Source of the DNA: Williamsia maris
GTDB taxonomy: Bacteria > Actinomycetota > Actinomycetes > Mycobacteriales > Mycobacteriaceae
Assembly: GCF_024171815.1 (NCBI RefSeq)
Contig: NZ_JAMTCJ010000001.1
Span: 868,001-932,000, forward strand
Length of the DNA: 64,000 nt
Direction: 5' to 3'
Part shown: in pieces, positions 1 to 8,732 of the stretch
How the letters are laid out: each line of letters begins with the position of its first letter
Position numbering within the stretch: position 1 is the first letter of the stretch
The notes under the pieces: model-generated
What the model saw: only the letters and a program-made list of their open reading frames with translations
Database searches by the model: none
Told to the model about the DNA's origin: nothing
Position numbers and translations under genes: made by a program

Positions 1-2465
1 CGGATCTGGTCCTACAGATCGCCAGTACCTCAGCGGTGGCCAAGACCCAGGCGGCGACGCACACGACCACGGTCAGCGCGGTGGAGAAGCTGTCCCCGAC
101 CACGGTGCGCCTGGCGGTCGCAGCACCCACGGGCAGCGGGTTGGCCTTTCTCCCCGGGCAGTACGTCAACATCGCGGTACCCGGGAGCGACGAGACGCGG
201 TCGTACTCGTTCAGCTGCCCTCCCGGATCAGAGGAGCTGGAGTTCCTCATCAAGCTGATCCCGGGCGGGCTCATGTCGGCCTATCTCGACCGCGCCGCCG
301 TGGGCGACGAGATCTCGTTCACCGGGCCGAACGGGAGCTTCTTCCTGCGCGAGGCCGAACGTCCCGCCCTGCTGCTCGCAGGCGGAACCGGTCTCGCACC
401 GGTCCTGTCGATCCTCCGCAAGCTCGAGCGCGATTCGGATCCCCGACGCACACATCTCGTGTACGGGGTCAGCACCGACGACGATCTGGTGGAGCTGGAC
501 ACTCTCGCCGAACTCGCGAAGAGCCTGCAGTCGTTCACCTTCGAGCACTGCGTGTCCGACGAGAAGTCCACAGCGGAGAACAAGGGATACGTCACCAGCC
601 TGATCCGTCCCGAGCATCTCAACGACGGAGATGTTGCGGTCTACCTGTGCGGTCCACCGCCGATGGTCGAATCCGTGCGCACACACTTCTCCGACGAGGG
701 CGTCGAACCCACCGGCTTCTACTACGAGAAATTCGCGCCCTCGTCTGCAGTGGCCCCACGACCCGATGCCGGCGACGACGACCCCGACACCGGAGTCGAG
801 GCGGAAGAAGCCGCCGACGTCGACACCGCGGAGAGCCCTCCGGCGCCGCAGGTGGTCGTGTCCGCCGACGTGCTGCTGATCGCACCCGATCCGGTCGCAC
901 GAACCATCGCCGGACAGAACGCTTTCGGCTCTCGGGACCTCGAGAGCCCCTCCCGCGCAGCATCACCGGTGTCGCCGGCGGACGAGATGATCGCCATGCG
1001 ATCGGTGGCCGGGCAACGCGTGGCCCGGGCCGGCTCCGACGCCGAGGTCGTGTCACTCGACCGCGACGGGGGGTTGACAGAGAACCGCGAGGCACGTGCC
1101 ATCGCGGGTCAGCAGGCCTGGCCCGCCCGCGACATCGCTCCGCTGGTACCGCGACCGGAACCGGTCGCCGCTCCTGCCGACGCGGTCGCCGGAGGCACCT
1201 ACGAGATCGGCGAGGAACACCCGTCGGTGCACGAGTCCGACGCGGTGTTCGAAGCGCGGCGCGCTCTCGAACTCGGTGCGTTGGAACTCGTGATCGGCCG
1301 CATGTCGTCGCAGAAGATCGCCGGCTACCGCCTGCTCGCCGAGGTCACCACCCGTTACGTCGACGGAGACCGATTCGTCGACGCCGCCGCGTACACCGAG
1401 ACCAACGCCGCGTTCCACGACTACCTGTTCACGCAGACCGGCAACGAGCATCTCCTGCAGGCGTATCAGGCCCTGGGCGTGAAAGCCGCGATGGCCGAGG
1501 CGCTCCGGAATGCGACATGGTGCGATCCGCTGTGCGCGCAGGATCATCTCGACATCGTCGACGCCTTCGAGGCGCAGGACCGGGAGCGGGCGCGCACCCT
1601 CATCGCCGAGCACGCCGAACGGTCGAAGATCACGATGAAGCGCGCCATGCAGGACACCGTGGCGGCCAAGCGACCCGCCTTCGTCAGCCCCGGCCGCTTC
1701 GCAGGCAAGGTCGTCCTGATCACCGGGGCGGCACAGGGTATCGGCGAATGGGTCGCGAGACGAGTGAGTGCCGAGGGCGGATCGGTCGTCCTGGCCGACC
1801 GCTCCGAGCTCGTCGAGGCGCTCGCCCTCGAACTCGCCGACGGGGAGATCTCGGCGACCGGCGTGATGGCCGACCTCGAGACCTGGGACGGCGCATCGAA
1901 GGTCGTCGACGCCGCACTCGCCGAGCACGGCCGCATCGATGTCGCCGTACATGTCGTCGGCGGGACCATCTGGGCCAAGCCGTTCGCCGAGTACCCGCCC
2001 GAGCAGATCGAGAGGGAGGTCTCCCGCTCCCTGTTCCCCACGCTGTGGTCGTGCCGAGCGGTGGTGGGACACATGATGGAGCGGGGTTCGGGCACGATCG
2101 TCAACGTCTCGTCGGTCGCCACCCGGGGGATCCACCGTGTTCCCTACGCCGCGGCCAAGGGCGGGGTCAACGCGATCACCTCGGCGCTCGCGTTGGAGGC
2201 GGCGCCGTTCGGTGTGCGGGTCGTCGCGACCGCGCCGGGCGGCACCGATGCTCCGCCGCGCCGCATCGCCCGGGGGCCCGGCCCGGCGACCGATCAGGAA
2301 CGCGATTGGTATCAGTCGATCGTGGACCAGACCGTCGAGTCGTCGTTGCTCAAGCGCTACGGGACCCTCGACGAGCAGGCCGCGGCCATCTGCTTCCTCG
2401 CCTCGGACGAGGCCTCGTACATCACCGGGACGATCCTCCCGGTGGCGGGCGGAGACCTGGGCTGA
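1..2465 (+). CDS. benCD: BenC-FCD-BenD fusion: benzoate dioxygenase reductase / cis-diol dehydrogenase (5' partial)
   Basis: The frame is open to the left edge (codons from base 3), so the true start and the 2Fe-2S ferredoxin domain expected before it lie outside; GTG at 36 is only the first start codon in view. Counted from that GTG: an FAD domain with RSYS (55-58), an NAD domain with GGTGLAP and CGPPPM ending near FYYEKF (about 230), a Pro/Ala/Asp-rich linker (about 240-390), a helical block (about 395-535) that reads as a GntR-type FCD ligand-binding domain without its winged helix, then an SDR (about 552-809) with GAAQGIG and a Ser...YAAAK catalytic site. BenC feeds electrons from NADH to the BenAB oxygenase; BenD oxidises the resulting diol to catechol. 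No ATG, GTG or TTG lies at the SDR junction, so the fusion is not a missed gene boundary. benAB presumably lie upstream. Confidence 0.85.
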   Translation, partial: DLVLQIASTSAVAKTQAATHTTTVSAVEKLSPTTVRLAVAAPTGSGLAFLPGQYVNIAVPGSDETRSYSFSCPPGSEELEFLIKLIPGGLMSAYLDRAAVGDEISFTGPNGSFFLREAERPALLLAGGTGLAPVLSILRKLERDSDPRRTHLVYGVSTDDDLVELDTLAELAKSLQSFTFEHCVSDEKSTAENKGYVTSLIRPEHLNDGDVAVYLCGPPPMVESVRTHFSDEGVEPTGFYYEKFAPSSAVAPRPDAGDDDPDTGVEAEEAADVDTAESPPAPQVVVSADVLLIAPDPVARTIAGQNAFGSRDLESPSRAASPVSPADEMIAMRSVAGQRVARAGSDAEVVSLDRDGGLTENREARAIAGQQAWPARDIAPLVPRPEPVAAPADAVAGGTYEIGEEHPSVHESDAVFEARRALELGALELVIGRMSSQKIAGYRLLAEVTTRYVDGDRFVDAAAYTETNAAFHDYLFTQTGNEHLLQAYQALGVKAAMAEALRNATWCDPLCAQDHLDIVDAFEAQDRERARTLIAEHAERSKITMKRAMQDTVAAKRPAFVSPGRFAGKVVLITGAAQGIGEWVARRVSAEGGSVVLADRSELVEALALELADGEISATGVMADLETWDGASKVVDAALAEHGRIDVAVHVVGGTIWAKPFAEYPPEQIEREVSRSLFPTLWSCRAVVGHMMERGSGTIVNVSSVATRGIHRVPYAAAKGGVNAITSALALEAAPFGVRVVATAPGGTDAPPRRIARGPGPATDQERDWYQSIVDQTVESSLLKRYGTLDEQAAAICFLASDEASYITGTILPVAGGDLG

Positions 2466-2511
2466 GCGCCTGCCTGCACGCACTTCGCGACGGCCGGGTG
2501 CCGCCGACGAT

Positions 2512-2517
2512 TAGGGT
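2512..2517 (+). promoter_or_regulatory. -10 element of the benR-like gene (leaderless)
   Basis: TAGGGT starts exactly 12 bases before the GTG at 2524, and no Shine-Dalgarno is present. This places the transcript start at or next to the start codon. The same geometry recurs at many starts in this window. Confidence 0.5.
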
Positions 2518-2523
2518 CGCGAT

Positions 2524-5244
2524 GTGAGCCCGGTTCCCGATCTCTCCGACCGCCGCGCGATCCGCGAGGAGATCGTCCGCGCGGTCGCCGGTGTGCCCGC
2601 GTCGGGTGCCGTTCTGGTGACAGTCGACGGTCCGGCGGGCATCGGCCGCACGTTCGAACTGAACCGAGTGGCCGACGACCTCCGAGCGCAGGACCCGCTC
2701 GTGAAGGTGCTGCGGGTCGGGGCAGTTCGGTGGGAGTCCTCGGTGTCGTACGGACTGCTCCACCAGCTGTGGCCCGACATCGACGTGGCCGCCGGCGACG
2801 AACCCCAGACCGTCGCACGAGCTGTCGCGGATGCGGCGTCCGACGGTGACGAGACCACCGTGATCGTGGTCGACGACGCCCACCACGGCGATGTGGAGTC
2901 ACTGCGTGCGATCGCATCCGCCGTGCGTCACCATCGCGATCGTCGGTTGGCGGTGATCTGCACACGTCGCCCGTTCCCCGCCGGGACAACCGCGGTCCAC
3001 GAGGTGCTCGACCGGGTCGCCGACATCGCGGTGAGCGTGCCGCGACTCGGTGAGAAGGACATCGTCGCCATCGCAGCGGCGCGCGGGATCGTGTTGTCCC
3101 CAGCCGCGGCAACCCATCTGACACGCCACTCCGGCGGTCGACCCCGACCCGCCGCGGCGCTGCTCGACGAGCTGCCGCCCGAGGCGTGGAAGACCGTGCA
3201 TCCCGAACTGCCCGCACCCGGCCACGTCGCCGCGGCGGTCCGGGAGGAGCTCGCGGAGGTCACCGCCGACACCCGCCGGATGATCCAGGCGGTCGCTGTC
3301 CTCGCCGGTGCGCACCCCCTTCCCATCGTGTGCGCCATGGCCGAGATCGCCGATCCGTGGTCCACGCTCGACGACGCCGAGCGGTCCGGTCTGGTGGTCG
3401 TACGGGGTGGATCGACCGCAACCATGGTCGACACCCCGGATCCGATGGTGCGCGCGGCCGTCGTCGCGACGATGTCGCGGCAGGCGGTGGCGCAGTGGCA
3501 CAGCCGAGCCGCGGACACGGTCACCGATCCGGCCGACGCCCTGATCCACGTGGCCGCGTCGGGCGCCCTGCCCGATGCGGTGGTGTCGGATCGACTGCAC
3601 GATCTCGCTCTGGCGCGTGGCGCCAGCGGTGAATGGGGCACGGCCGCAACGCTCTATCGACTCGCCGGCAGGTCCACGCCCGACCCGAGACGTCGGGAGG
3701 AACGCCTGACACGCGCCGTCGACGCGTTGATCGCGGCGGGCGACGTCCCCACGGCTTCCGGATACGTCGCCGAGCTGGAGAGTCTGCCGGAGACACCGTT
3801 GCGGGACTCCGTGCTCGGGTACCTGGCCATACTCCGCGGCCGACCCCAGGAAGCCGACGCGCGCCTGCGGAGAGCGTGGGAGATGGTGCGTACACGTCAC
3901 GAACCCGATGTGGCGGCGATGATCTGCCATCGCGAGGTGCTGCACAATCTCGCCCGCTGCAACGGCGACCTCCTCGTCCAGTGGGCCGATCGTGCCGTGG
4001 ACCTCGTCGGTGCCGAGGACCCGACGGCGGTGGAGGCACAGGCGATCCGCGGGCTCGGACTCGGCAGTACCGGACGGACCGCAGAGGCGCTCGCCAGCTA
4101 CCGGGAGCTGTGGGGACAGGCCGGCATCGGGGCCGTCGGTCAGCGGGTCCAGATGGGCGCCGGATGGCTGCACCTGGCCACCGACAACATCGAGCTGGCG
4201 CGTGCGGAACTCGAGGCCGCGGCCCCGACCGACTTCCTCGGCGGATCCACGCGGATCTCGTTGTGGGCGCACGCCTGGCTGGCGCGGGCCCACTTCGTGA
4301 CCGGCGACTGGGACGCTGCGCTCCGTCTGGTCGACGCGGGCGTCGATCTCGTCGAACGGTCCGGCGCATCACTCATCCGTCCGCTGCTGCAGTGGACCGC
4401 CACCCAGATCCATGCGTTACGGGGTGATTGGGATGCCGCCGATACGAGCAGCCGACGCGGCGCGGCCGGCGCACGCGACTACGAGATCATGCGAGTCCCT
4501 GCGGCACTCGCGCAGGCAGCGGTGGCCGAGGCCCACGCCGACTACGCCGGCGTCCTGCGCGCCCTCACCCCACTGACCGAGGCGTGGGCGGTCACCGATG
4601 TCGCCGAGCCCGGCTTCTGGCCGTGGCCGGATGTGTACGCGAACGCACTCGTCCAGGAGGGGCGCCTGTCGGAGGCGGAGTCGTTCCTGGTGGTGCACGA
4701 GGAGCGGGCGGCCGCGCGGGGCAATCGTTCGGCGGGCGCGCGGTTGGCGTGCGCCCGCGGCCGTCTACTCGGGGCCCACGGTGACGTCGACGGGGCACGG
4801 GCCTCGTTCGACACCGCGCTGGCAGCTCTGGAACCACTCCCTCTGCTCTACGACCGCGCCCGGGTGAACTTCGCGTACGGCCAGACCCTGCGGCGGGCGG
4901 GGAAACGTCGCGAAGCCGATGTGATCATCAGCGCCGCCCGTGAGGGGTACCTGGCGATCGGCGCCACCACCTACGTCCGTCGCTGCGATCGTGAACTCAA
5001 GGCCGGCGGTGTCCGCGCCGATCTGAAGAACCGTGCACACGACGACCTCACCCCGCAGGAGGACGCCGTCGCGGGACTCGTCGCCACCGGTCTCTCCAAC
5101 CGCGAGGTCGCCGCGGAGCTGTATCTCTCGGTCAAGACGGTGCAATTCCATCTGACCCGCGTCTACGCGAAGATGGGTATCCGCTCGCGGACAGAATTGG
5201 CCGCGACCCGCGCGAGCGACCCCGAGGGCCCGGACCAGGGCTGA
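2524..5244 (+). CDS. benR: LuxR-family LAL-type ATP-binding regulator, probable BenR
   Basis: A 906-aa large ATP-binding LuxR regulator. An AAA-like NTPase lies at the N-terminus: the P-loop reads GPAGIGRT (37-44), with Arg at position 42 where Lys is usual, and Walker B reads VIVVDDAH. A TPR-like helical middle follows, then a C-terminal LuxR helix-turn-helix (LTPQEDAVAGLVATGLSN onward, to about residue 895). In Corynebacterium glutamicum a LuxR-type BenR sits directly after benABCD and activates the operon; the same position here supports that role (inference). GTG at 2524 is preferred because a TAGGGT hexamer starts 12 bases upstream, which suggests a leaderless message. The Walker A substitution makes ATP hydrolysis uncertain. 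The effector, probably benzoate or a diol, cannot be read from sequence. Confidence 0.75.
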   Translation: MSPVPDLSDRRAIREEIVRAVAGVPASGAVLVTVDGPAGIGRTFELNRVADDLRAQDPLVKVLRVGAVRWESSVSYGLLHQLWPDIDVAAGDEPQTVARAVADAASDGDETTVIVVDDAHHGDVESLRAIASAVRHHRDRRLAVICTRRPFPAGTTAVHEVLDRVADIAVSVPRLGEKDIVAIAAARGIVLSPAAATHLTRHSGGRPRPAAALLDELPPEAWKTVHPELPAPGHVAAAVREELAEVTADTRRMIQAVAVLAGAHPLPIVCAMAEIADPWSTLDDAERSGLVVVRGGSTATMVDTPDPMVRAAVVATMSRQAVAQWHSRAADTVTDPADALIHVAASGALPDAVVSDRLHDLALARGASGEWGTAATLYRLAGRSTPDPRRREERLTRAVDALIAAGDVPTASGYVAELESLPETPLRDSVLGYLAILRGRPQEADARLRRAWEMVRTRHEPDVAAMICHREVLHNLARCNGDLLVQWADRAVDLVGAEDPTAVEAQAIRGLGLGSTGRTAEALASYRELWGQAGIGAVGQRVQMGAGWLHLATDNIELARAELEAAAPTDFLGGSTRISLWAHAWLARAHFVTGDWDAALRLVDAGVDLVERSGASLIRPLLQWTATQIHALRGDWDAADTSSRRGAAGARDYEIMRVPAALAQAAVAEAHADYAGVLRALTPLTEAWAVTDVAEPGFWPWPDVYANALVQEGRLSEAESFLVVHEERAAARGNRSAGARLACARGRLLGAHGDVDGARASFDTALAALEPLPLLYDRARVNFAYGQTLRRAGKRREADVIISAAREGYLAIGATTYVRRCDRELKAGGVRADLKNRAHDDLTPQEDAVAGLVATGLSNREVAAELYLSVKTVQFHLTRVYAKMGIRSRTELAATRASDPEGPDQG

Positions 5245-5326
5245 ACGGCGCATCTTCCCGCACGACGGTCCGCCACGCATGGCACCATCGACGTCAACGG
5301 ACACGGGCGGATCGGGGGGCGAGTCG

Positions 5327-6625
5327 ATGAGTGCATCCCGAGCCGACGACAACGGTGTTCTGCGACGGGTGCTCGACACCGTTCCGGCGTTGATCGGGTA
5401 CTGGGACGCCGGCCTGCGCAACGTAATGGCCAACCACGCCTACGCCGACTACTTCGGCCTCCGGCCCGACGAGGTGCGAGGCATGCACGTCCGTGACGTG
5501 CTCGGCCCGGCTCTCTTCTCCTCGAACCGCGAGTACATCGACGGCGCTCTGCGTGGCGAACACCAACAGTTCGATCGAACCCTCACCGACGCCGCCGGGC
5601 AGATCCGCCACACCCAGGCGACCTACATTCCCGACGTCGTCGACGGGGTGGTGGCCGGCTTCGTCGTCCACGTCGTCGATGTCTCGCCGCGTATCGCGGC
5701 GGAGCGGGCGCGCGACGACGCGGTGACATTGTTCGAGACCTCGATGCTCAACGCGGCGATCGGGCAGGCAGTGATCGATGCGTCCGGCCGCTGGCTGCAG
5801 GTGAACCAGGCAATGTGCGAGCTGACCGGGTACAGCGCGGACGAACTGCGACAACTGTCGTTCCGCGACATCACCCATCCCGATGACGTCGCCGCTGCCG
5901 ACCTGCACGTCGCGCAACTGCTCGACGGAGAGCGCACACAGATCGAGTCAGAGAAGCGCTACATCCGCAAGGACGGTCAGACGGTGTGGGTGCAACGCAA
6001 CGCCGTCATCGTGCGCGCGAGCGGCGGCCACTCCGACGACATCATCATCGCCCAGATCCAGGACATCACCCGACGCAAGAACGCGGAGGCCGCACTGGCC
6101 CGACAGGCCGTCACCGACGCGCTGACCGGCCTGGGGAACCGCCACTCCCTGATGGCTCAGATCGGAGCACTCGCCCACCCACGCGGCGCCGGGATCGGTC
6201 TGCTGTTCCTCGACCTGGACGGGTTCAAGACCGTCAACGACACCTACGGACACGTCGTGGGCGACGAGCTGCTCGTGGCCGTCGCCGGCCGGATCACCCG
6301 CACCATCGGGGATCTCGACATCGCCTGCCGGATCGGTGGCGACGAATTCGTGGTCATCATCTTCTCCGCGGCGTCGCAGGAGGAGATGGAGAACCACCGC
6401 GTCGAGCTCAAGCGCGCAGTCGGCGGCACCTACGATCTGGCGTCGCTGTCGGCGACGATCACCATCGCCGCGTCGGTGGGTTCGAGCTGGTCCGGGGGCG
6501 GCGATCACCGCGATCTGCTGGCCGTTGCGGATCAACACATGTACCGGGACAAGGTCGATACCCGCCGACAAGCCGTTGTCGCCCAGACGATCACGCCACC
6601 GAACCTGGAACTCGACGATCGTTAG
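5327..6625 (+). CDS. PAS-PAS-GGDEF diguanylate cyclase
   Basis: Predicted to make cyclic-di-GMP from two GTP. With the start at 5327 it has 432 residues: two PAS sensor domains (about 10-130 and 135-260; the second carries the typical GQTVWVQRNAV and IQDITRRK ending), then a GGDEF domain with intact GGDEF (RIGGDEFVVI). I see no canonical RxxD inhibitory site just before it and no membrane segment, so it is a soluble sensor cyclase. ATG 5327 is preferred over the upstream ATG at 5279 because a purine-rich GGGGGGCGAG (5314-5323) ends three bases before it. It lies 82 bases after the BenR-like gene, same strand; co-transcription is possible but unproven. No EAL domain is attached. Confidence 0.85.
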   Translation: MSASRADDNGVLRRVLDTVPALIGYWDAGLRNVMANHAYADYFGLRPDEVRGMHVRDVLGPALFSSNREYIDGALRGEHQQFDRTLTDAAGQIRHTQATYIPDVVDGVVAGFVVHVVDVSPRIAAERARDDAVTLFETSMLNAAIGQAVIDASGRWLQVNQAMCELTGYSADELRQLSFRDITHPDDVAAADLHVAQLLDGERTQIESEKRYIRKDGQTVWVQRNAVIVRASGGHSDDIIIAQIQDITRRKNAEAALARQAVTDALTGLGNRHSLMAQIGALAHPRGAGIGLLFLDLDGFKTVNDTYGHVVGDELLVAVAGRITRTIGDLDIACRIGGDEFVVIIFSAASQEEMENHRVELKRAVGGTYDLASLSATITIAASVGSSWSGGGDHRDLLAVADQHMYRDKVDTRRQAVVAQTITPPNLELDDR

Positions 6626-6742
6626 CGGATTACGAGCTTGGGTTGATGTCGCACTTCCGGACCTGCCAGGCAATTGGCGGGTTAGGGTCAGAATCACAGT
6701 CCAGCAGCGGCTCGACCATCCGTAGTTCTCTCGGAGGTACAC

Positions 6743-6898
6743 GTGATCACACTCGGCGTCATCCTGCTCATCATCGGCTTCATCGCCAAGATCTCCATCC
6801 TGTGGACGATCGGTATCATTCTCGTCATAGTCGGACTCGTCCTCGTCGTCCTGGGCCGGACCGGCCGCAAGGTGGGCGGGCGCGCACACTACTTCTGA
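6743..6898 (+). CDS. 51-aa hydrophobic protein, DUF6131 type
   Basis: A short gene of 51 residues. It begins VITLGVILLIIGF, continues with a second hydrophobic run (WTIGIILVIVGLVLVVLG), and ends in a basic tail with GRKVGGRAHYF. This two-helix hairpin with a GRxVGGRxHYx tail matches small actinobacterial proteins of the DUF6131 type; function unknown. GGAGG at 6733-6737 lies five bases before the GTG start. A TAGGGT at 6683-6688 could be its -10, giving a leader of about 50 bases. The next gene starts 12 bases downstream and is probably co-transcribed. Confidence 0.75.
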   Translation: MITLGVILLIIGFIAKISILWTIGIILVIVGLVLVVLGRTGRKVGGRAHYF

Positions 6899-6910
6899 CA
6901 GGGGATCGAA

Positions 6911-7774
6911 TTGCCTGAGCTCGACGGTGTTGGCATCTGGAGTTCTCAACTGCGGTACGGAGATCCAGCTGAAGCGGCCGAGTCCGCAGCCGAACTGGAA
7001 GCCCTCGGTTACAGCGCGCTGTGGATCCCCGATGTCGGTGGGCCGGTGTTCGATTCGGTCGGCAACCTCATGGGCGCCACCGACCACCTGGTCGTCGCCA
7101 CCGGCATCCTCAACCTCTGGATGCACGAGCCCGCCGACGTGGCCGACGCATATCACTCACTCGTCGGCGACCACGGCGATCGCTTCCTGATGGGGATCGG
7201 CGTGAGTCACGCGCCGCTGGTCGACGCCGGCGACCCAGGGCGATACACGAAGCCACTCGCCTCCACCAGGGCGTTCCTCGACGCCATCGACGCGACCGAG
7301 CACCCGGTACCCACCGACGCCCGGGTGCTGGCCGCGTTGGGACCGAAGATGTTGGCGCTGTCGGCATCCCGCGCGAACGGATCGCATCCCTATCTGGTGA
7401 CACCGGAGTTCACCGCCGGCGCCCGTGAGGCGCTCGGCTCCGAACCGCAACTGCTGCCGGAGCAGACCGCGATCCTGACCACCGATGCCGACGAAGCACG
7501 CCGCATCGGCACCGAATGGTTGCGCGCCTATCTGCAGTTGCCCAACTACGCGAACAACCTGTTGCGGTCCGGTTTCACCGAGGACGACCTGACGTCGGTG
7601 AGCGACAAGCTCTTCGACGCGATCATCGCGTGGGGTGACGAGGACGCCATCGTGCGGCGGGTGCACGAGCACCGGGACGCCGGCGCAAATCACGTGTGCG
7701 TGCAGGTCCTCGATGCCGATCCCCAGGCGTTCCCGCGCGAGCAGTGGCGTCGCCTGGCGTCAGCGTTGACCTAG
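6911..7774 (+). CDS. LLM-class F420-dependent oxidoreductase (TIGR03620-like)
   Basis: A 287-aa luciferase-like (TIM-barrel) flavoenzyme of the subgroup expected to use coenzyme F420. Recognisable are the N-terminal GVGIWSSQLRYGDP block, ALWIPDVGGPVFDSVGNL, the ATGILNLWMHEP strand and GDRFLMGIGVSHAPLVD near residue 90-110. Length and motifs fit the MSMEG_4141-type family (from memory). The start is TTG at 6911, preceded by AGGGGA about five bases upstream. The substrate is unknown; members reduce or oxidise small carbonyl or alcohol groups. It shares a transcript, by spacing, with the small membrane protein before it. Its stop lies 18 bases from the stop of the convergent reductase gene. Confidence 0.8.
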   Translation: MPELDGVGIWSSQLRYGDPAEAAESAAELEALGYSALWIPDVGGPVFDSVGNLMGATDHLVVATGILNLWMHEPADVADAYHSLVGDHGDRFLMGIGVSHAPLVDAGDPGRYTKPLASTRAFLDAIDATEHPVPTDARVLAALGPKMLALSASRANGSHPYLVTPEFTAGAREALGSEPQLLPEQTAILTTDADEARRIGTEWLRAYLQLPNYANNLLRSGFTEDDLTSVSDKLFDAIIAWGDEDAIVRRVHEHRDAGANHVCVQVLDADPQAFPREQWRRLASALT

Positions 7775-7792
7775 GGAGCGGTCGACGCGTGA

Positions 7793-8650
7793 TCAGTGCG
7801 CCTCCGGCGACTCGAGTTCGTCGCCGACGGATCGGGGTTCACGACCCAGGAGTTCTCCGAGCACAGGATCGATGCCGGCGAAGTATCCGTCTGCCGCCGC
7901 GCGGTACATCCCGAGCATGAACCGCGCGGCCGACTCCGGCCGCCCAGCGGCCACCTGTGCGGTGATCCACTCGTCGACGTCCATCAGGACCCGTCGGATC
8001 GTTCGTCCGGCCACCTCAGAGGCGGTCGTCGCGACGTCCTCGAATGTCGGTGCAGCACCGGCGGTCAACGTGATCGGTCCGTCGTGGGAACCATCTGTGG
8101 CGATGATCGCCGCCGCGGCTTCGGCCGCGTCCGCTCGCGACGTCCACGACACCGGACCGTCAGCCGGGACCGTGATCACGCCGGTCTCGCGCCACGGCCC
8201 GGCCATCCAGGTGAGGCTGTGAGCGTAGAAGCCGTTGCGCAGCGAGGTCCACGGCAGCCCGGACTCGGCCAACAGGCGTTCGGTCGCCGCATGGTCGCGG
8301 CCCGGGCCGAACGGCGTGTCGTCGGCCGCGCCCTGGTGGCTCGTGTACAGAATGCGGCCCACACCTGCGGTCACGGCCGCGTCGATGGCGTTGCGGTGCA
8401 GCGCGACCGCGTCCGCATGGGGATCGTTGGAGGACACGAGCAGCAGCTGGTCGGCCCCGTCGAAGGCGCTCGGAAGCGAGGCAGGATCGGCGTAGTCACC
8501 CCGTCGCACGGCGACCCCGAGTTCGGCGAAGCGACCGGCTTTCGAGACATCCCTGACCGCCACCGAGATCTCATTCGCGGGCAGGCGTTCGAGCAGGTGG
8601 TCGACGGTCGCGCCGTTGAGTGCGCCGGTCGCTCCGGTGATGACGATCAT
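7793..8650 (-). CDS. NmrA/QorB-like NAD(P)-binding reductase
   Basis: A 285-aa atypical SDR with an N-terminal Rossmann motif (ITGATGALNG) and no YxxxK pair in the usual place, as in the NmrA / NAD(P)H:quinone oxidoreductase-2 (QorB) group. It has the family's VAVRRGDYADPASL cofactor-proximal segment and LRNGFYAHSL substrate-side segment. Predicted cytosolic NADPH-dependent quinone reductase or redox-sensing protein. A GAGG seven bases before the ATG serves as ribosome site. It is divergent from the TetR gene at 8733 and very likely repressed by it through the repeat array in the 82-bp gap. Confidence 0.8.
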   Translation of the reverse strand: MIVITGATGALNGATVDHLLERLPANEISVAVRDVSKAGRFAELGVAVRRGDYADPASLPSAFDGADQLLLVSSNDPHADAVALHRNAIDAAVTAGVGRILYTSHQGAADDTPFGPGRDHAATERLLAESGLPWTSLRNGFYAHSLTWMAGPWRETGVITVPADGPVSWTSRADAAEAAAAIIATDGSHDGPITLTAGAAPTFEDVATTASEVAGRTIRRVLMDVDEWITAQVAAGRPESAARFMLGMYRAAADGYFAGIDPVLGELLGREPRSVGDELESPEAH

Positions 8651-8663
8651 GGTCAGACCTCGA

Positions 8664-8732
8664 TATCGTTGAAACCGTTATATTGTTATCGGTGGAAACA
8701 CGACGGTAGCAGAAAACCGTTATCGTTGGAAC
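8664..8732. promoter_or_regulatory. Direct-repeat operator array between reductase and TetR genes
   Basis: Three copies of a TATCGkTGrAAC-like element occur at 8664-8675, 8687-8699 (one base longer) and 8721-8732; an AAACCGTTAT block precedes the second and third. The last copy overlaps TATCGT (8721-8726), which starts 12 bases before the GTG of the TetR gene, so a bound repressor would block its transcription. Confidence 0.5.

Noticed and set aside
1660-1700. Sequencing frameshift or missed start codon as cause of the BenC-BenD fusion
   Set aside because: The frame is continuous across the junction, with no stop and no ATG, GTG or TTG at the SDR start; only read data could still challenge it.
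647-2527. 626-codon frame over the benCD fusion
   Set aside because: Arginine-rich shift of the true frame, no domain, typical of GC-rich shadows.
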